A stretch of 60,475 nt of DNA from Rhodocyclus purpureus (GCF_016653115.1 NZ_NHRX01000006.1:1-60475); one strand, 5' to 3'; counted from the first letter of the stretch, positions 28,083 through 36,933 are shown. Notes: generated from the letters alone by a model not told the origin. Program-made: numbers and translations.

Positions 28083-29501
28083 ATGTCGCAACAATCGCCG
28101 CAAACCCTCTACGACAAGCTCTGGCAGAGCCACGTCGTCCTCGAACAGGACGACGGATCGGCGCTGATCTACATCGATCGCCACCTGGTGCACGAAGTGA
28201 CCAGTCCGCAGGCCTTCGAGGGGCTCAAGCTCGCCGGGCGCCAGCCCTGGCGCATCAAGTCGGTGGTCGCCACCGCCGACCACAACACGCCGACCGACCA
28301 CTGGGAGCGCGGCATCGAGGACCCGGTCTCGCGCCTGCAGGTCGAGACGCTCGACGCCAACATCGCCGAGTTCGGCGCGCTCGCCTACTACCCGTTCAAG
28401 CACGAGCGCCAGGGCATCGTGCATGTCGTCGGCCCGGAAAACGGCGCGACGCTGCCGGGGATGACGGTCGTCTGCGGCGACTCGCACACCAGCACGCACG
28501 GCGCCTTCGCCTGCATGGCGCACGGCATCGGCACCTCCGAAGTCGAGCACGTGCTGGCGACGCAGTGTCTGGTGCAGAAGAAGTCGAAGACGATGCTGGT
28601 GCGCGTCGAGGGTGAACTCGGCCAGGGCGTCTCCGCCAAGGACGTCGCGCTCGCCGTGATCGGCAAGATCGGCACCGCCGGCGGCACCGGCTACGCGATC
28701 GAGTTCGCCGGCAGCGCCATCCGTTCGCTGTCGATGGAAGGGCGCATGACGCTCTGCAACATGGCGATCGAGGCCGGCGCGCGCATGGGCTTCGTCGCCG
28801 TCGATCAGACTACCATCGACTACCTGAAGGGCCGCAGCTACGCGCCGCAGGGTGACGACTGGGAACGCGCGGTCGCCTACTGGCGCACGCTGGTCAGCGA
28901 CGAGGGCGCCTCTTTCGACGCGGTCGTCGAACTCGCCGCCGCGGACATCGAGCCGCAGGTCACCTGGGGCACTTCGCCGGAGATGGTCGTTTCCGTGAAG
29001 GGCTGCGTTCCCGATCCGGCCTCCTTCGCCGACCCGGTCAAGCGAGAAGGCGCCGAGCGTGCGCTCGCTTACATGGGCCTCTCGGCCAATCAGCCGATCG
29101 AAAGCATCGCCATCGACAAGGTCTTCATCGGCTCGTGCACCAACTCGCGCATCGAAGACCTGCGCGCTGCCGCCGATGTCGTCAAGGGCAAGCACATCGC
29201 CGCCAACGTCAAGCTGGCGCTGGCGGTCCCGGGTTCGGGGCTGGTCAAGCGCCAGGCCGAAGCCGAAGGCCTCGACAAGATCTTCGTTGCCGCCGGTTTC
29301 GAGTGGCGCGAGCCCGGTTGTTCGATGTGCCTGGCGATGAACGCCGACCGGCTGGCGCCGGGCGAGCGCTGCGCCTCGACCTCGAACCGCAACTTCGAAG
29401 GCCGCCAGGGTGCCGGCGGCCGTACGCATCTGGTCAGCCCGCAGATGGCAGCGGCGGCGGCGATCGCCGGCCACTTCGCCGACGTTCGCGATCTCGCCTG
29501 A
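28083..29501 (+). CDS. leuC: 3-isopropylmalate dehydratase large subunit
   Basis: 472 residues. The aconitase-family motifs are present: [12 protein letters not shown], and the [4Fe-4S] ligands in GSCTNSR and GCSMCLAMN. With LeuD it isomerises 2- to 3-isopropylmalate in leucine synthesis. ATG 28083 ([14 protein letters not shown]) matches the family start; an in-frame ATG nine codons upstream is less likely. It is the first gene of leuC - lipoprotein - leuD - leuB. Confidence 0.97.
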   Translation: MSQQSPQTLYDKLWQSHVVLEQDDGSALIYIDRHLVHEVTSPQAFEGLKLAGRQPWRIKSVVATADHNTPTDHWERGIEDPVSRLQVETLDANIAEFGALAYYPFKHERQGIVHVVGPENGATLPGMTVVCGDSHTSTHGAFACMAHGIGTSEVEHVLATQCLVQKKSKTMLVRVEGELGQGVSAKDVALAVIGKIGTAGGTGYAIEFAGSAIRSLSMEGRMTLCNMAIEAGARMGFVAVDQTTIDYLKGRSYAPQGDDWERAVAYWRTLVSDEGASFDAVVELAAADIEPQVTWGTSPEMVVSVKGCVPDPASFADPVKREGAERALAYMGLSANQPIESIAIDKVFIGSCTNSRIEDLRAAADVVKGKHIAANVKLALAVPGSGLVKRQAEAEGLDKIFVAAGFEWREPGCSMCLAMNADRLAPGERCASTSNRNFEGRQGAGGRTHLVSPQMAAAAAIAGHFADVRDLA

Positions 29502-29512
29502 GAGGAGAAAAC

Positions 29513-29638
29513 ATGAAGCGAATCAACGCAGTTCTCGTCGCCGCGCTGGCTGTGGCGGCGACTGCCTGCAACACCGTGCAGGGCATCGGCCAGGACCTCC
29601 AGCGCGGTGGTCAGGCGATCGAAAGGGCGGCACGCTGA
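29513..29638 (+). CDS. Entericidin-type small lipoprotein
   Basis: 41 residues: a signal sequence ending VAATAC with lipidation at C19, then a short tail ([20 protein letters not shown]) that matches the EcnA/EcnB family. A strong GAGAGGAG precedes the ATG. The stop shares one base with the leuD start (TGATG). Insertion between leuC and leuD recurs in betaproteobacteria. It anchors in a membrane and its physiological role is unclear; entericidins have been linked to stress-related lysis. Confidence 0.88.
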   Translation: MKRINAVLVAALAVAATACNTVQGIGQDLQRGGQAIERAAR

Positions 29639-30279
29639 TGGAAGCCTTTGTCCGCCTTGACGGCCTCGTCGCCCCGCTCGACCGTGCCAACGTCGATACC
29701 GACGCGATCATCCCGAAGCAGTTCCTGAAGTCGATCAAGCGTTCGGGCTTCGGCCCCAACCTGTTCGACGAGTGGCGCTATCTCGACGTCGGCCAGCCCG
29801 GCCAGGACTGTTCCGGCCGTCCGCAGAACCCCGACTTCGTCCTCAACCAGCCGCGCTACCAGGGCGCGCAGATCCTGCTCGCGCGCCAGAACTTCGGCTG
29901 CGGCAGCTCGCGCGAACACGCGCCGTGGGCGCTGCTCGACTACGGCTTCCGCGCCATCATCGCCGAGAGCTTCGCCGACATCTTCTTCAACAACTGCTTC
30001 AAGAACGGCATCCTGCCGATCGTCCTGCCGGCGGCCGACATCGACGCGCTGTTCGCTGCAGTCAACGCGACGCCGGGTTACCGGCTGACGGTCGACCTCG
30101 AAAAGCAGCTGGTCGAGCGCCCCGACGGCGCCGCGCTGCCGTTCGCGATCGAGCCCTTCCGCAAGGAACGCCTACTGAACGGCTGGGACGACATCGGCCT
30201 CACCCTGCTGCAGGCCGACAAGATCCGCGCCTTCGAGGAAAAGCGCCGGATCGAGCAGCCCTGGCTGTTCAGCGCCTGA
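29638..30279 (+). CDS. leuD: 3-isopropylmalate dehydratase small subunit
   Basis: 213 residues. The swivel-domain motifs [12 protein letters not shown] and [14 protein letters not shown] are intact. It completes the isopropylmalate isomerase with LeuC. The ATG at 29638 overlaps the lipoprotein stop by one base, so expression is coupled through the small gene. A palindromic repeat element lies between leuD and leuB. Confidence 0.97.
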   Translation: MEAFVRLDGLVAPLDRANVDTDAIIPKQFLKSIKRSGFGPNLFDEWRYLDVGQPGQDCSGRPQNPDFVLNQPRYQGAQILLARQNFGCGSSREHAPWALLDYGFRAIIAESFADIFFNNCFKNGILPIVLPAADIDALFAAVNATPGYRLTVDLEKQLVERPDGAALPFAIEPFRKERLLNGWDDIGLTLLQADKIRAFEEKRRIEQPWLFSA

Positions 30280-30351
30280 AGCCCGTCAACTTCCACTCGG
30301 GCTTGCCGCCCCTCCCTCAATGGCGATGGGGCGGCGGCCAAAAAGATATCT

Positions 30352-30597
30352 CTTGACGTGAAACTGCGAAGGGATGAAGCAAAGGCGCTACCCGGAGCAG
30401 CAACCCGTCATCGCGAGCCCGAAGGGCGTGGCGATCCAGTGCGTAGGGCTGATATCGGGGCGTCCGTGGATAGCTGGTAGGCTTGAAGCGACAGAAGAAC
30501 GAACTGGATTGCCACGGCGCTGCGCGCCTCGCAATGACGGAATTGAAGACGATGGGCGCGTTTCATGCTCCGGGGTGGTGCAACTCGCCATGAACAT
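30352..30597. repeat. Palindromic dispersed repeat, copy A
   Basis: A roughly 240-bp element in the leuD-leuB gap. The left segment CTGCGAAGGGATGAAGCAAAG (30364-30384) recurs at 59847. The core has two inverted arms: one starting CGTCATCGCGAG (30406) and one ending CTCGCAATGACG, with ACTGGATTGCCACGG inside it (about 30503-30539). The right segment, with TCATGCTC and CTCGCCATGA (to about 30596), recurs at 49107-49137. It codes for nothing. It looks like a non-autonomous mobile or structural repeat, and its transcript could fold into a long hairpin inside the leu mRNA. Confidence 0.8.
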
Positions 30598-30606
30598 TAA
30601 TTAGAC

Positions 30607-30633
30607 GGGGACAGCATGAGTCATACTGTCCCC
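30607..30633. repeat. 27-bp palindrome before leuB
   Basis: GGGGACAG (30607-30614) and CTGTCCCC (30626-30633) flank the nearly symmetric centre ATGAgTCAT. It follows repeat copy A directly and lies 18 bp before leuB. It resembles REP-type hairpins that accompany REP-associated transposases, or an operator. A five-codon frame (30638-30655) then overlaps the leuB start. Confidence 0.6.
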
Positions 30634-30651
30634 ATTCATGAAAGGAATGAA

Positions 30652-31716
30652 ATGAAAATCTGCGTACTGCCCGGCGACGGCATCGGTCCCGAAATCATGG
30701 CGCAGGCGCTGCGCGTCCTGCGCGCGCTCGACCTCGGCTTCGAATACGAGGAAGCGCTTGTTGGCGGCTCGGCCTTCGAGGCGACCGGCACCCCGCTGCC
30801 CGACGCGACGCTCAAGCTCGCTCAGGAAGCCGATGCGATCCTGCTCGGCGCCGTCGGCGGCCCGCAGTGGGACACGCTTCCGCGTGACCAGCGTCCGGAG
30901 CGCGGCCTGCTCGGCATCCGCAAGGCGCTCGGCCTCTTCGCCAACCTGCGCCCGGCGATCCTCTACCCCGAGCTCGCCAACGCCTCGACGCTGAAGGCCG
31001 AAATCGTCGCCGGCCTCGACATCCTGATCGTGCGCGAACTGACCGGCGACATCTACTTCGGCCAGCCGCGCGGCATCGAGATGCGCGACACGCCGTTCGG
31101 CAAGGAGCGCGTCGGCTACAACACCATGGTCTACAGCGAGTCGGAAATCCGCCGCATCGTCAAGGTCGCCTTCGAGGCCGCGCAGAAGCGCAACAAGCGC
31201 CTGTGCTCGGTCGACAAGATGAACGTGCTCGAAGCGACGCAGCTGTGGCGCGACGTGGTCATCGAGGTCGCGCGCGACTACCCCGACGTCGAACTCTCGC
31301 ACATGCTGGTCGACAACGCGGCGATGCAGCTCGTGCGCAACCCGAAGCAGTTCGACGTGATGGTCACCGGCAACATGTTCGGCGACATCCTCTCCGACGA
31401 AGCGTCGATGCTCACCGGCTCGATCGGCATGCTGCCGTCGGCCTCGCTCGACGCCAACAACAAGGGCATGTACGAACCCTCGCACGGCTCGGCGCCGGAC
31501 ATCGCCGGCCAGGACAAGGCCAACCCGCTGGCGACCATCCTTTCGGCGGCGATGATGCTGCGCTACACCTTCGCCAGGGAAGAAGCCGCGCAGCGCATCG
31601 AGTCGGCGGTGAAGAAGGTGCTGGCACAAGGCTACCGCACCGGCGACATCTTCGAACCGGGGACCAAGCTGGTCGGAACGCGCGCGATGGGCGACGCGGT
31701 CCTCGCCGCACTGTAA
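30652..31716 (+). CDS. leuB: 3-isopropylmalate dehydrogenase
   Basis: 354 residues. It has GDGIGPEI at the N-terminus, the substrate arginines in [19 protein letters not shown], and the metal/NAD region [12 protein letters not shown] and [12 protein letters not shown]. It oxidises and decarboxylates 3-isopropylmalate. The start [10 protein letters not shown] at 30652 has AAAGGAA upstream; the frame open further upstream crosses the palindrome and is not homologous. A tiny frame of five codons ends on this ATG (ATGA). Confidence 0.97.
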   Translation: MKICVLPGDGIGPEIMAQALRVLRALDLGFEYEEALVGGSAFEATGTPLPDATLKLAQEADAILLGAVGGPQWDTLPRDQRPERGLLGIRKALGLFANLRPAILYPELANASTLKAEIVAGLDILIVRELTGDIYFGQPRGIEMRDTPFGKERVGYNTMVYSESEIRRIVKVAFEAAQKRNKRLCSVDKMNVLEATQLWRDVVIEVARDYPDVELSHMLVDNAAMQLVRNPKQFDVMVTGNMFGDILSDEASMLTGSIGMLPSASLDANNKGMYEPSHGSAPDIAGQDKANPLATILSAAMMLRYTFAREEAAQRIESAVKKVLAQGYRTGDIFEPGTKLVGTRAMGDAVLAAL

Positions 31717-31815
31717 GCGGACGCGGACGCGAACCCGTTCGTGTCCGCACACTGAACGAATGGAAGGATCCGTCGTCGAAAGCACTGCTTGGGACGGATC
31801 AACGAAGGAACAACT

Positions 31816-32952
31816 ATGGCGATGAGCAAGGTAGGTCTGGTCGGCTGGCGCGGCATGGTCGGCTCGGTGTTGATGCAGCGGATGGCCGAGGAGGGCGATT
31901 TCGCCCTGATCGAGCCCTTCTATTTCTCGACCTCGGCGGCCGGCAGCGCGGCGCCGTCCTTCGGTGGCAAGGCCGGCGGCGTTCTGCACGACGCCATGTC
32001 GATCGAGGCGCTCTCGGCGATGGACATCATCGTCACCTGTCAGGGCGGCGACTACACCAAGGAAATCTTCCCCAAGTTGCGTGAATCCGGCTGGAAGGGC
32101 CACTGGATCGACGCCGCCTCGACGCTGCGCATGAAGGACGACGCGGTGATCGTGCTCGATCCGGTCAACCGCAACGTCATCGACGCGGCGCTGGCCAACG
32201 GCGGCCGCAACTGGATCGGCGGCAACTGTACCGTCTCGCTGATGCTGATGGGCCTGGGTGGCCTGTTCCGCGCCGACCTCGTCGAATGGGTCTCGGCGAT
32301 GACCTACCAGGCCGCATCGGGCGCCGGCGCGCAGAACATGCGCGAGTTGCTCGCGCAGATGGGCGCGCTGCACGACGCGGTCAAGGCCGAGCTCGCCGAT
32401 CCGGCTTCGGCCATCCTCGAGATCGATCGCAAGGTCGCGGCGACGATGCGCTCGGCCGAATTCCCGACCAGGAACTTCCGCAACACCCCGCTTGCCGGCA
32501 GCCTGATCCCGTGGATCGACGTCCCGGTCGAAGGCGGCCAGTCGAAGGAAGAATGGAAGGGCGGCGCCGAGTGCAACAAGATCCTCGGCAAGCCGGCGTT
32601 CCGCAGCCCCGGTTCGATCCCGATCGACGGGCTCTGCGTGCGCATCGGCGCCATGCGCTGCCACTCGCAGGGCCTGACCATCAAGCTGAAGAAGGACGTC
32701 CCGCTCGCCGAGATCGAGAGCCTGATCGCTTCCGCCAACCCCTGGGCCAAGGTCGTCCCCAACGAGCGCGAGATCAGCGAGCGCGAACTGACGCCGACCG
32801 CCGTCACCGGCACCCTGACCGTCCCGGTCGGCCGCCTGCACAAGCTGGCGATGGGTCCGGAGTACCTCGGCGCCTTCACCGTCGGCGACCAGCTCCTGTG
32901 GGGCGCCGCCGAGCCGCTGCGCCGCATGCTGCGCATCCTGCTCGAAGCCTGA
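31816..32952 (+). CDS. asd: Aspartate-semialdehyde dehydrogenase
   Basis: 378 residues, E. coli type. It begins [20 protein letters not shown] (NADP-binding loop) and has the catalytic C138 in [11 protein letters not shown]. It reduces aspartyl phosphate to aspartate semialdehyde for lysine, threonine, methionine and cell-wall precursors. GAAGGAA precedes ATG 31816; an in-frame TTG nine codons upstream is unlikely. The gene ends the leu-asd run at a strong terminator. Confidence 0.97.
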   Translation: MAMSKVGLVGWRGMVGSVLMQRMAEEGDFALIEPFYFSTSAAGSAAPSFGGKAGGVLHDAMSIEALSAMDIIVTCQGGDYTKEIFPKLRESGWKGHWIDAASTLRMKDDAVIVLDPVNRNVIDAALANGGRNWIGGNCTVSLMLMGLGGLFRADLVEWVSAMTYQAASGAGAQNMRELLAQMGALHDAVKAELADPASAILEIDRKVAATMRSAEFPTRNFRNTPLAGSLIPWIDVPVEGGQSKEEWKGGAECNKILGKPAFRSPGSIPIDGLCVRIGAMRCHSQGLTIKLKKDVPLAEIESLIASANPWAKVVPNEREISERELTPTAVTGTLTVPVGRLHKLAMGPEYLGAFTVGDQLLWGAAEPLRRMLRILLEA

Positions 32953-32988
32953 GCAAGAGGCGCGGTATAGGCCGCGACGGGAAGAAGC

Positions 32989-33018
32989 AAAAAAACCGGG
33001 GCTCGCCCCGGTTTTTTT
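32989..33018. terminator. Intrinsic terminator after asd
   Basis: CCGGGG (32996-33001) pairs with CCCCGG (33006-33011) around a CTCG loop, with seven A before and seven T after it. It isolates the leu-asd operon from the toxin-antitoxin island. Confidence 0.93.
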
Positions 33019-33127
33019 CTGCGTGCGCCTCAAGCGAGTTGTTGCCCTGGCAGGATGGGAGCGAGCTTTTCGTCGTTCAAGCCACTGAAAAATAAGCCTG
33101 AAAAACTCGGCGGCCTGCTCGGCGGTC

Positions 33128-33282
33128 TTGTCGCCACTCACTACTTCTGGATAAGATAATAGAATATTTTCTGCAGCGTGCGCAGTGTGCTTCGGGGCCG
33201 TTGGGGCGAGCTGCCCGATGTCGTGTGGGCTTCTGCAACGCAAGATTCACAGCAATTAGTAACTATTATTAGTTGCTTTTTT
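33128..33282 (+). promoter_or_regulatory. AT-rich control region of hicAB
   Basis: The stretch is clearly richer in A and T than its surroundings. TTGTCG (33128-33133) and TAAGAT (33152-33157) are 18 bp apart and may be the promoter. An inverted repeat with 12-bp arms (33251-33262 and 33266-33277, two G-T type mismatches) is followed by six T and lies 26 bp before hicA. It may be the HicB operator or an intrinsic attenuator. The preceding 100 bp to the asd terminator hold no supported gene. Confidence 0.5.
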
Positions 33283-33303
33283 GGCGACGGAGGACTTAGT
33301 ATC

Positions 33304-33552
33304 GTGTCCAGGAAAGACAAGCTGATCGCCCGATTGCTTGAGCGCCCGTCCGACTTTACGTGGGACGAAGCAACACGCCTGCTGAAGCAATGCAACTTCA
33401 GTCTCCTCAAGAACGACGGTTCAAGGCGAAAGTTCAGACACAGTACCGGGCTGAAGCTGTCGATACACGAACCTCACCCAGAAAACATACTCCTTAAATA
33501 TGCAATCGACCTCATCATCGAGGCGCTGAAGAACGCGGGAGAGATCGAATGA
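33304..33552 (+). CDS. hicA: HicA-family toxin
   Basis: 82 residues from GTG 33304, with GGAGGA 9 bp upstream. The double-stranded RNA-binding-like fold is suggested by the pattern DGSRRKFRH and IHEPHPENILLKYAIDLII. HicA toxins cleave mRNA. In the classical group the GSHxxF histidine is catalytic; here that position is R41 (GSRRKF), a variant that I recall as usual for a HicA subgroup. Its stop overlaps the hicB start by 4 bp. Confidence 0.88.
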   Translation: MSRKDKLIARLLERPSDFTWDEATRLLKQCNFSLLKNDGSRRKFRHSTGLKLSIHEPHPENILLKYAIDLIIEALKNAGEIE

Positions 33553-34001
33553 AACCGACCTTCGAGTACAAAGGCTATCTCGGCTCTGCCGAAGTCAGCA
33601 TCGAAGACAACATCCTGCACGGCAAGCTGCTCTACATCCCGGATGTCGTCGGCTACACGGCACGATCGCCTGTTGAGCTTGAAAAGGCTTTCCAGGAAGC
33701 CGTCGATGACTACCTTGAAACCTGCGCCGAATGTGGCGACCGGCCGGATACTCCGTTCAAGGGCGTATTCAACGTTCGCCTCGGCCCGGACCTGCACCGT
33801 GCTTGTGCGCTGGCCGCTGACCGAGACGATGTGAAGCTCAACGAATGGGTGAAGACGGCATGCCAGGAGAAGCTCAGCGCCAAGCCCTCTGCGCAGCACA
33901 GTCACGTCCATGTGCATCTCGAAAGGCCGGTGCGAGTGACCACGGCTCTCGCCGAGCGCGACCAACCTTGGCAATGGAGTCAAAATGTCCTCACCCACTG
34001 A
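33549..34001 (+). CDS. hicB: HicB-family antitoxin with C-terminal DNA-binding domain
   Basis: 150 residues. The N-terminal partial RNase-H-like domain (YKGYLGSAEVSIEDNILHGK) should mask HicA. A ribbon-helix-helix segment follows at about 90-112 (FNVRLGPDLHRACALAADRD). A tail with HSHVHVHLERP is unusual. HicB neutralises HicA and represses the operon. Coupling to hicA is by ATGA. The 3' end overlaps the next small gene by 17 bp. Confidence 0.9.
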   Translation: MKPTFEYKGYLGSAEVSIEDNILHGKLLYIPDVVGYTARSPVELEKAFQEAVDDYLETCAECGDRPDTPFKGVFNVRLGPDLHRACALAADRDDVKLNEWVKTACQEKLSAKPSAQHSHVHVHLERPVRVTTALAERDQPWQWSQNVLTH

Positions 34002-34278
34002 ACATCCCGCGGACCAGCAGCCGGTTGCAGAGCCCCTCTCCATTCGCCAGATTGCCGAACTACTCGTCAAGCAGTACGGCCTGACCGACGGGCTTTATGA
34101 TCCGATGATCGAGTTTTCCATAGGCACCGCCTACGCGGGAGCAAATGAAGACGATACGCTGCCAAGCGCCATCGTCGGAGTTTCGCGCATCGGGCTCATC
34201 AGGACGCAGAAGAAAACGGCATTGACCGTCGATGCTGCGCAGATCAACAAGCCGAAACGCAGAAGAAAGGTCGATTAG
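33985..34278 (+). CDS. Unknown third gene of the hicAB operon
   Basis: 97 residues beginning MSSPTEHPADQQPVAEPLSI, with a central acidic/aromatic region (YDPMIEFSIGTAYAGANEDD) and a C-terminus rich in lysine and arginine (NKPKRRRKVD). The 17-bp overlap with hicB points to co-translation. I do not recognise a characterised family. A wHTH-like start (IRQIAELLVKQYGL) is possible. It could be an accessory factor of the toxin-antitoxin pair or a passenger. Confidence 0.65.
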   Translation: MSSPTEHPADQQPVAEPLSIRQIAELLVKQYGLTDGLYDPMIEFSIGTAYAGANEDDTLPSAIVGVSRIGLIRTQKKTALTVDAAQINKPKRRRKVD

Positions 34279-34539
34279 CGATTCGGTCGCGTCCGGTCGG
34301 CACTCGTCAGCCTGTGTGTTCCATCCGCAGTGCATTCGACCTGAGCTGTCACTGGATCTGACTCCGATGCGGCGGGCGTTGCGGGTTTCGCATTCGCTAC
34401 AGTAAGGCGAGCATGAGCGGTCGGCGCTGCCGGCAACTTCGCTTACGACCACAGGACATTCACGCCGTGCACGACCTCTTCATCTCCCACAGTTCGCGTC
34501 GCGCCACTTTCTCGCTGCCTCCCTCAGGACGACACCCTC
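34279..34539. other. Intergenic stretch, nothing recognised
   Basis: 261 bp between the hic operon and the EcfT-like gene. A TACAGT hexamer at 34398-34403 is the only promoter-like feature, without a good -35. Frames here are low-complexity shadows. Confidence 0.4.
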
Positions 34540-35142
34540 TTGCCCCTCCCAACACTGCATCCCGCCGTCCGCCTCGCCGGCTGGCTGCTCCTGCTGCTCG
34601 CGATCCAGCGCCTGGCCGGCGCGCCGCTGATCGTCGCGCTGGCGGCGACCGGGCTGCTCGGTTCGGCGATCCTCGCGCGTGCCGGCCGGCTGATCCGGCG
34701 CACGCGCTGGCTGCTCGTCTCGCTCGCCATCATCTTCGCCTGGGGCGTTGCCGGCGATCCGCTGTGGTCGGGCTTCGGCGCACCGACGCGCGAGGGGGTC
34801 GAGGAGGCGGCAACGCAGGTCGGTCGCCTGCTGCTGGTGCTGATCACGGTCGCCGCGTTCCTCGAGAAGATGCCGCTGGGGATGCTGCTCTCGGGTTCGC
34901 GCCGCCTGCTGCAGCCGCTGCGCTGGACCGGCATCGACGTCGACCGCGGCGTCATCCGGCTGATGCTGGCGCTGCGCTACGCCGAGGAACTGCCGCGACC
35001 GCGCGACTGGCGCACGCTGCTCGCGGTGCCGGCAGTAAACTCGGCCGAGACGGTCGAACTCGACGACGCGCCGCTGTCGCCCGGCGACCGGCTGCTGCTG
35101 GCCTGCGGCGTCGTCGCCCTCCTGGCGATCGTCCTGCTCTGA
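34540..35142 (+). CDS. EcfT/CbiQ-like membrane protein
   Basis: 200 residues from TTG 34540, with AGGA about 10 bp upstream. Four hydrophobic segments lie in the first 110 residues, then a cytoplasmic stretch (SGSRRLLQPLRWTGIDVDRG and LRYAEELPRPRDWRTLL) and a final hydrophobic segment. The layout matches the transmembrane T component of energy-coupling-factor importers for vitamins or metals. No ATPase or substrate-binding S component is adjacent, so it is either an orphan or works with distant partners. The family call is by pattern only. Confidence 0.5.
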   Translation: MPLPTLHPAVRLAGWLLLLLAIQRLAGAPLIVALAATGLLGSAILARAGRLIRRTRWLLVSLAIIFAWGVAGDPLWSGFGAPTREGVEEAATQVGRLLLVLITVAAFLEKMPLGMLLSGSRRLLQPLRWTGIDVDRGVIRLMLALRYAEELPRPRDWRTLLAVPAVNSAETVELDDAPLSPGDRLLLACGVVALLAIVLL

Positions 35143-35169
35143 TGCGGCGCTGAAGATCGCGTCGGGGGC

Positions 35170-35538
35170 TCAGCCGCTTGCCTGGCTCTTGAGCAGCCTG
35201 CTCACCATGGCGTGAAGCTCTGGCAGGTCACTGTGGATCGTTTTCCAGATCAGCTCCAAGTCGACCTGAAAATAGCCATGGGCCACGCGGTTGCGCATCG
35301 TGTACATCAGAAGCCATGGCACCTCGGAGTGCTCGGCAGCGAACACCGTGTGGTGGGCTTCGACATTGTGCGCTGCCTCGCCGATGATCTCGAAGTTCCT
35401 GATGACCGCATCCTGCGTCTTCTCGTCCGCGAGAAAGTCATCTTCGGAAAGATTCGCGACATAGCGTTGGATGCGTCCGATGGCTTGTACGATGTGGTAG
35501 AGGTAATCGAGCACACGAAGTGCGTCGGCCTTGCTCAT
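35170..35538 (-). CDS. hepT: HEPN-family toxin HepT
   Basis: 122 residues, DUF86/HepT type. The RX4HXY motif is intact (R82, H87, Y89 in MRNRVAHGYF), forming the RNase active site and carrying the tyrosine that MntA modifies by AMP addition. It is the toxin of the MNT-HEPN system. Its ATG overlaps the mntA stop by 4 bp. It is transcribed against the EcfT-like and truA genes. Confidence 0.92.
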   Translation of the reverse strand: MSKADALRVLDYLYHIVQAIGRIQRYVANLSEDDFLADEKTQDAVIRNFEIIGEAAHNVEAHHTVFAAEHSEVPWLLMYTMRNRVAHGYFQVDLELIWKTIHSDLPELHAMVSRLLKSQASG

Positions 35539-35825
35539 AGCCTGACCGCCTCGTCGATGACTTGGGCGCGGAACTTCTCCGGTAGCGCTTTTGGTGTCAG
35601 CACATCGACCTTGACCTGCAACAGGCGTGTGAGCTCGAGCTCAATCCTCGCGATGTCCATCAGCGTCGTTTTTTCCGTCGGTTCCACCAGCAGATCGAGG
35701 TCGCTCGCTTCGGTATCGTCACCGTGCAGCACCGAGCCGAAGACCCGTACATCGGTGACCCGATGGCTCAGCGCGATGTCGCGAATGGCATCGCGGTGCG
35801 TCTTCAGGGCGAGGGAAGGGCGCAT
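35535..35825 (-). CDS. mntA: Minimal nucleotidyltransferase antitoxin MntA
   Basis: 96 residues. The nucleotidyltransferase signature G30-S31-x10-D42-x-D44 (GSVLHGDDTEASDLD) is complete, with a further VKVDVLTP strand. It inactivates HepT by adding AMP to its conserved tyrosine. The start MRPSLALKTHRDAI at 35825 has GGAGA about 9 bp upstream; the frame is open 55 codons further but that part has no homology that I recognise. It precedes hepT in the usual antitoxin-first order. Confidence 0.9.
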   Translation of the reverse strand: MRPSLALKTHRDAIRDIALSHRVTDVRVFGSVLHGDDTEASDLDLLVEPTEKTTLMDIARIELELTRLLQVKVDVLTPKALPEKFRAQVIDEAVRL

Positions 35826-36099
35826 GTTGAAAGTTCTCCATTCAAGTCGGAAGGCTCGGAAGCCATCCTTCGCATTGCAGAGAATGATGCGGTGCGCGTC
35901 TGACAGCTCGGATGCTATCGTTTTCGCGTCTTGCGGGCTACCGCCCTCGGGTGCCACTGCCACTCCCGCCAAGCCGGGAGGTACTGACAACGAACCGTTG
36001 TCTGCTGCCCACTGAATTTACGGGATCCGAGCTTGCCCGGTTTACAATGCCGGCCTTCGCGCTGCCTGCGAAAACACTTTTCCGTTCCTCATCCCTCCC

Positions 36100-36933
36100 A
36101 TGCGCATCGCTCTCGGTATCGAATACGACGGCAGCCCCTACTGTGGCTGGCAGAAGCAGCCGGCCGGCGGCAGCGTCCAGGACGCGCTGCAGGCGGCGCT
36201 GGCCAGGCTCGCCGGCGTGCCGGTCGATGTCGTCTGTGCCGGGCGCACCGACGCCGGCGTCCATGCCAGCGCGCAGGTCGTCCATTTCGACGCCCCGGTG
36301 CAGCGGCCGCTGAGCGCCTGGTCGCGCGGTACCAACACCTTCCTGCCCGATTCGATCGTCGTGCGCTGGGCCTGCGCGGTCGAAGACGACTTCCACGCGC
36401 GTTTCTGCGCGCAGGGACGCCAGTACCGCTACCTGCTGCTCAACCGTCCACAGCGACCGGCCCTGTGGCACGGTCGCGCCGGCTGGCATCATGCGCCGCT
36501 CGACCTCGCCGCGATGCAGGCGGGGGCTGCCCACCTGCTCGGCGAGCACGACTTCTCGGCCTTCCGCGCCGCCGAGTGCCAGGCCAAGTCGCCGGTGAAG
36601 CTCGTCCGCCGCGCCGAGGTCCGCCGTTGCGGCGATTTCGTCGTCTTCGACTTCGCCGCCGGCGCCTTCCTGCACCACATGGTGCGCAACATGGTCGGCA
36701 GCCTCGTCTATGTCGGTCTCGGCCGCCAGCGGCCCGAGTGGATCGGCGAACTGCTGGCGGTCGGCGACCGCCGCCTGGCTGCACCGACCTTCGCCGCGGC
36801 CGGACTCTACCTCGTCGGCGTCGACTACGATCCGGTCTGGGGGCTGCCGCCGCCGGACCCGCAGGCACTGCCGCTGGCCGAGCTGCCGCTGACGGATCTG
36901 GCGCCGCTGGACCCGTCGTGGGTGCGGGGTTGA
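36100..36933 (+). CDS. truA: tRNA pseudouridine synthase A
   Basis: 277 residues. It starts MRIALGIEYDGSPYCGWQ, has the catalytic D51 in AGRTDAGVHA and the later motif FLHHMVRNMVGSL. It converts uridines 38-40 of the tRNA anticodon arm to pseudouridine. TACAAT at 36043-36048 may be its -10. The C-terminal proline-rich tail is slightly longer than in E. coli. The order truA-trpF is normal for the group. Confidence 0.97.
   Translation: MRIALGIEYDGSPYCGWQKQPAGGSVQDALQAALARLAGVPVDVVCAGRTDAGVHASAQVVHFDAPVQRPLSAWSRGTNTFLPDSIVVRWACAVEDDFHARFCAQGRQYRYLLLNRPQRPALWHGRAGWHHAPLDLAAMQAGAAHLLGEHDFSAFRAAECQAKSPVKLVRRAEVRRCGDFVVFDFAAGAFLHHMVRNMVGSLVYVGLGRQRPEWIGELLAVGDRRLAAPTFAAAGLYLVGVDYDPVWGLPPPDPQALPLAELPLTDLAPLDPSWVRG

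Noticed and set aside
30305-30335. Stem GCCGCCCC/GGGGCGGC after leuD as a terminator
   Set aside because: The loop is 15 bases and it is followed by A, not T, on the plus strand.
30601-33243. 880-residue minus-strand ORF across leuB and asd
   Set aside because: It is antisense to two biosynthetic genes and runs through the asd terminator.
34413-35153. 246-residue plus-strand ORF overlapping the EcfT-like gene
   Set aside because: Arg/Ala/Pro-rich out-of-frame shadow with no domain pattern.
35826-35990. 55-codon N-terminal extension of mntA
   Set aside because: The family start MRPSLALKTH has its own GGAGA; the extension shows no nucleotidyltransferase features.
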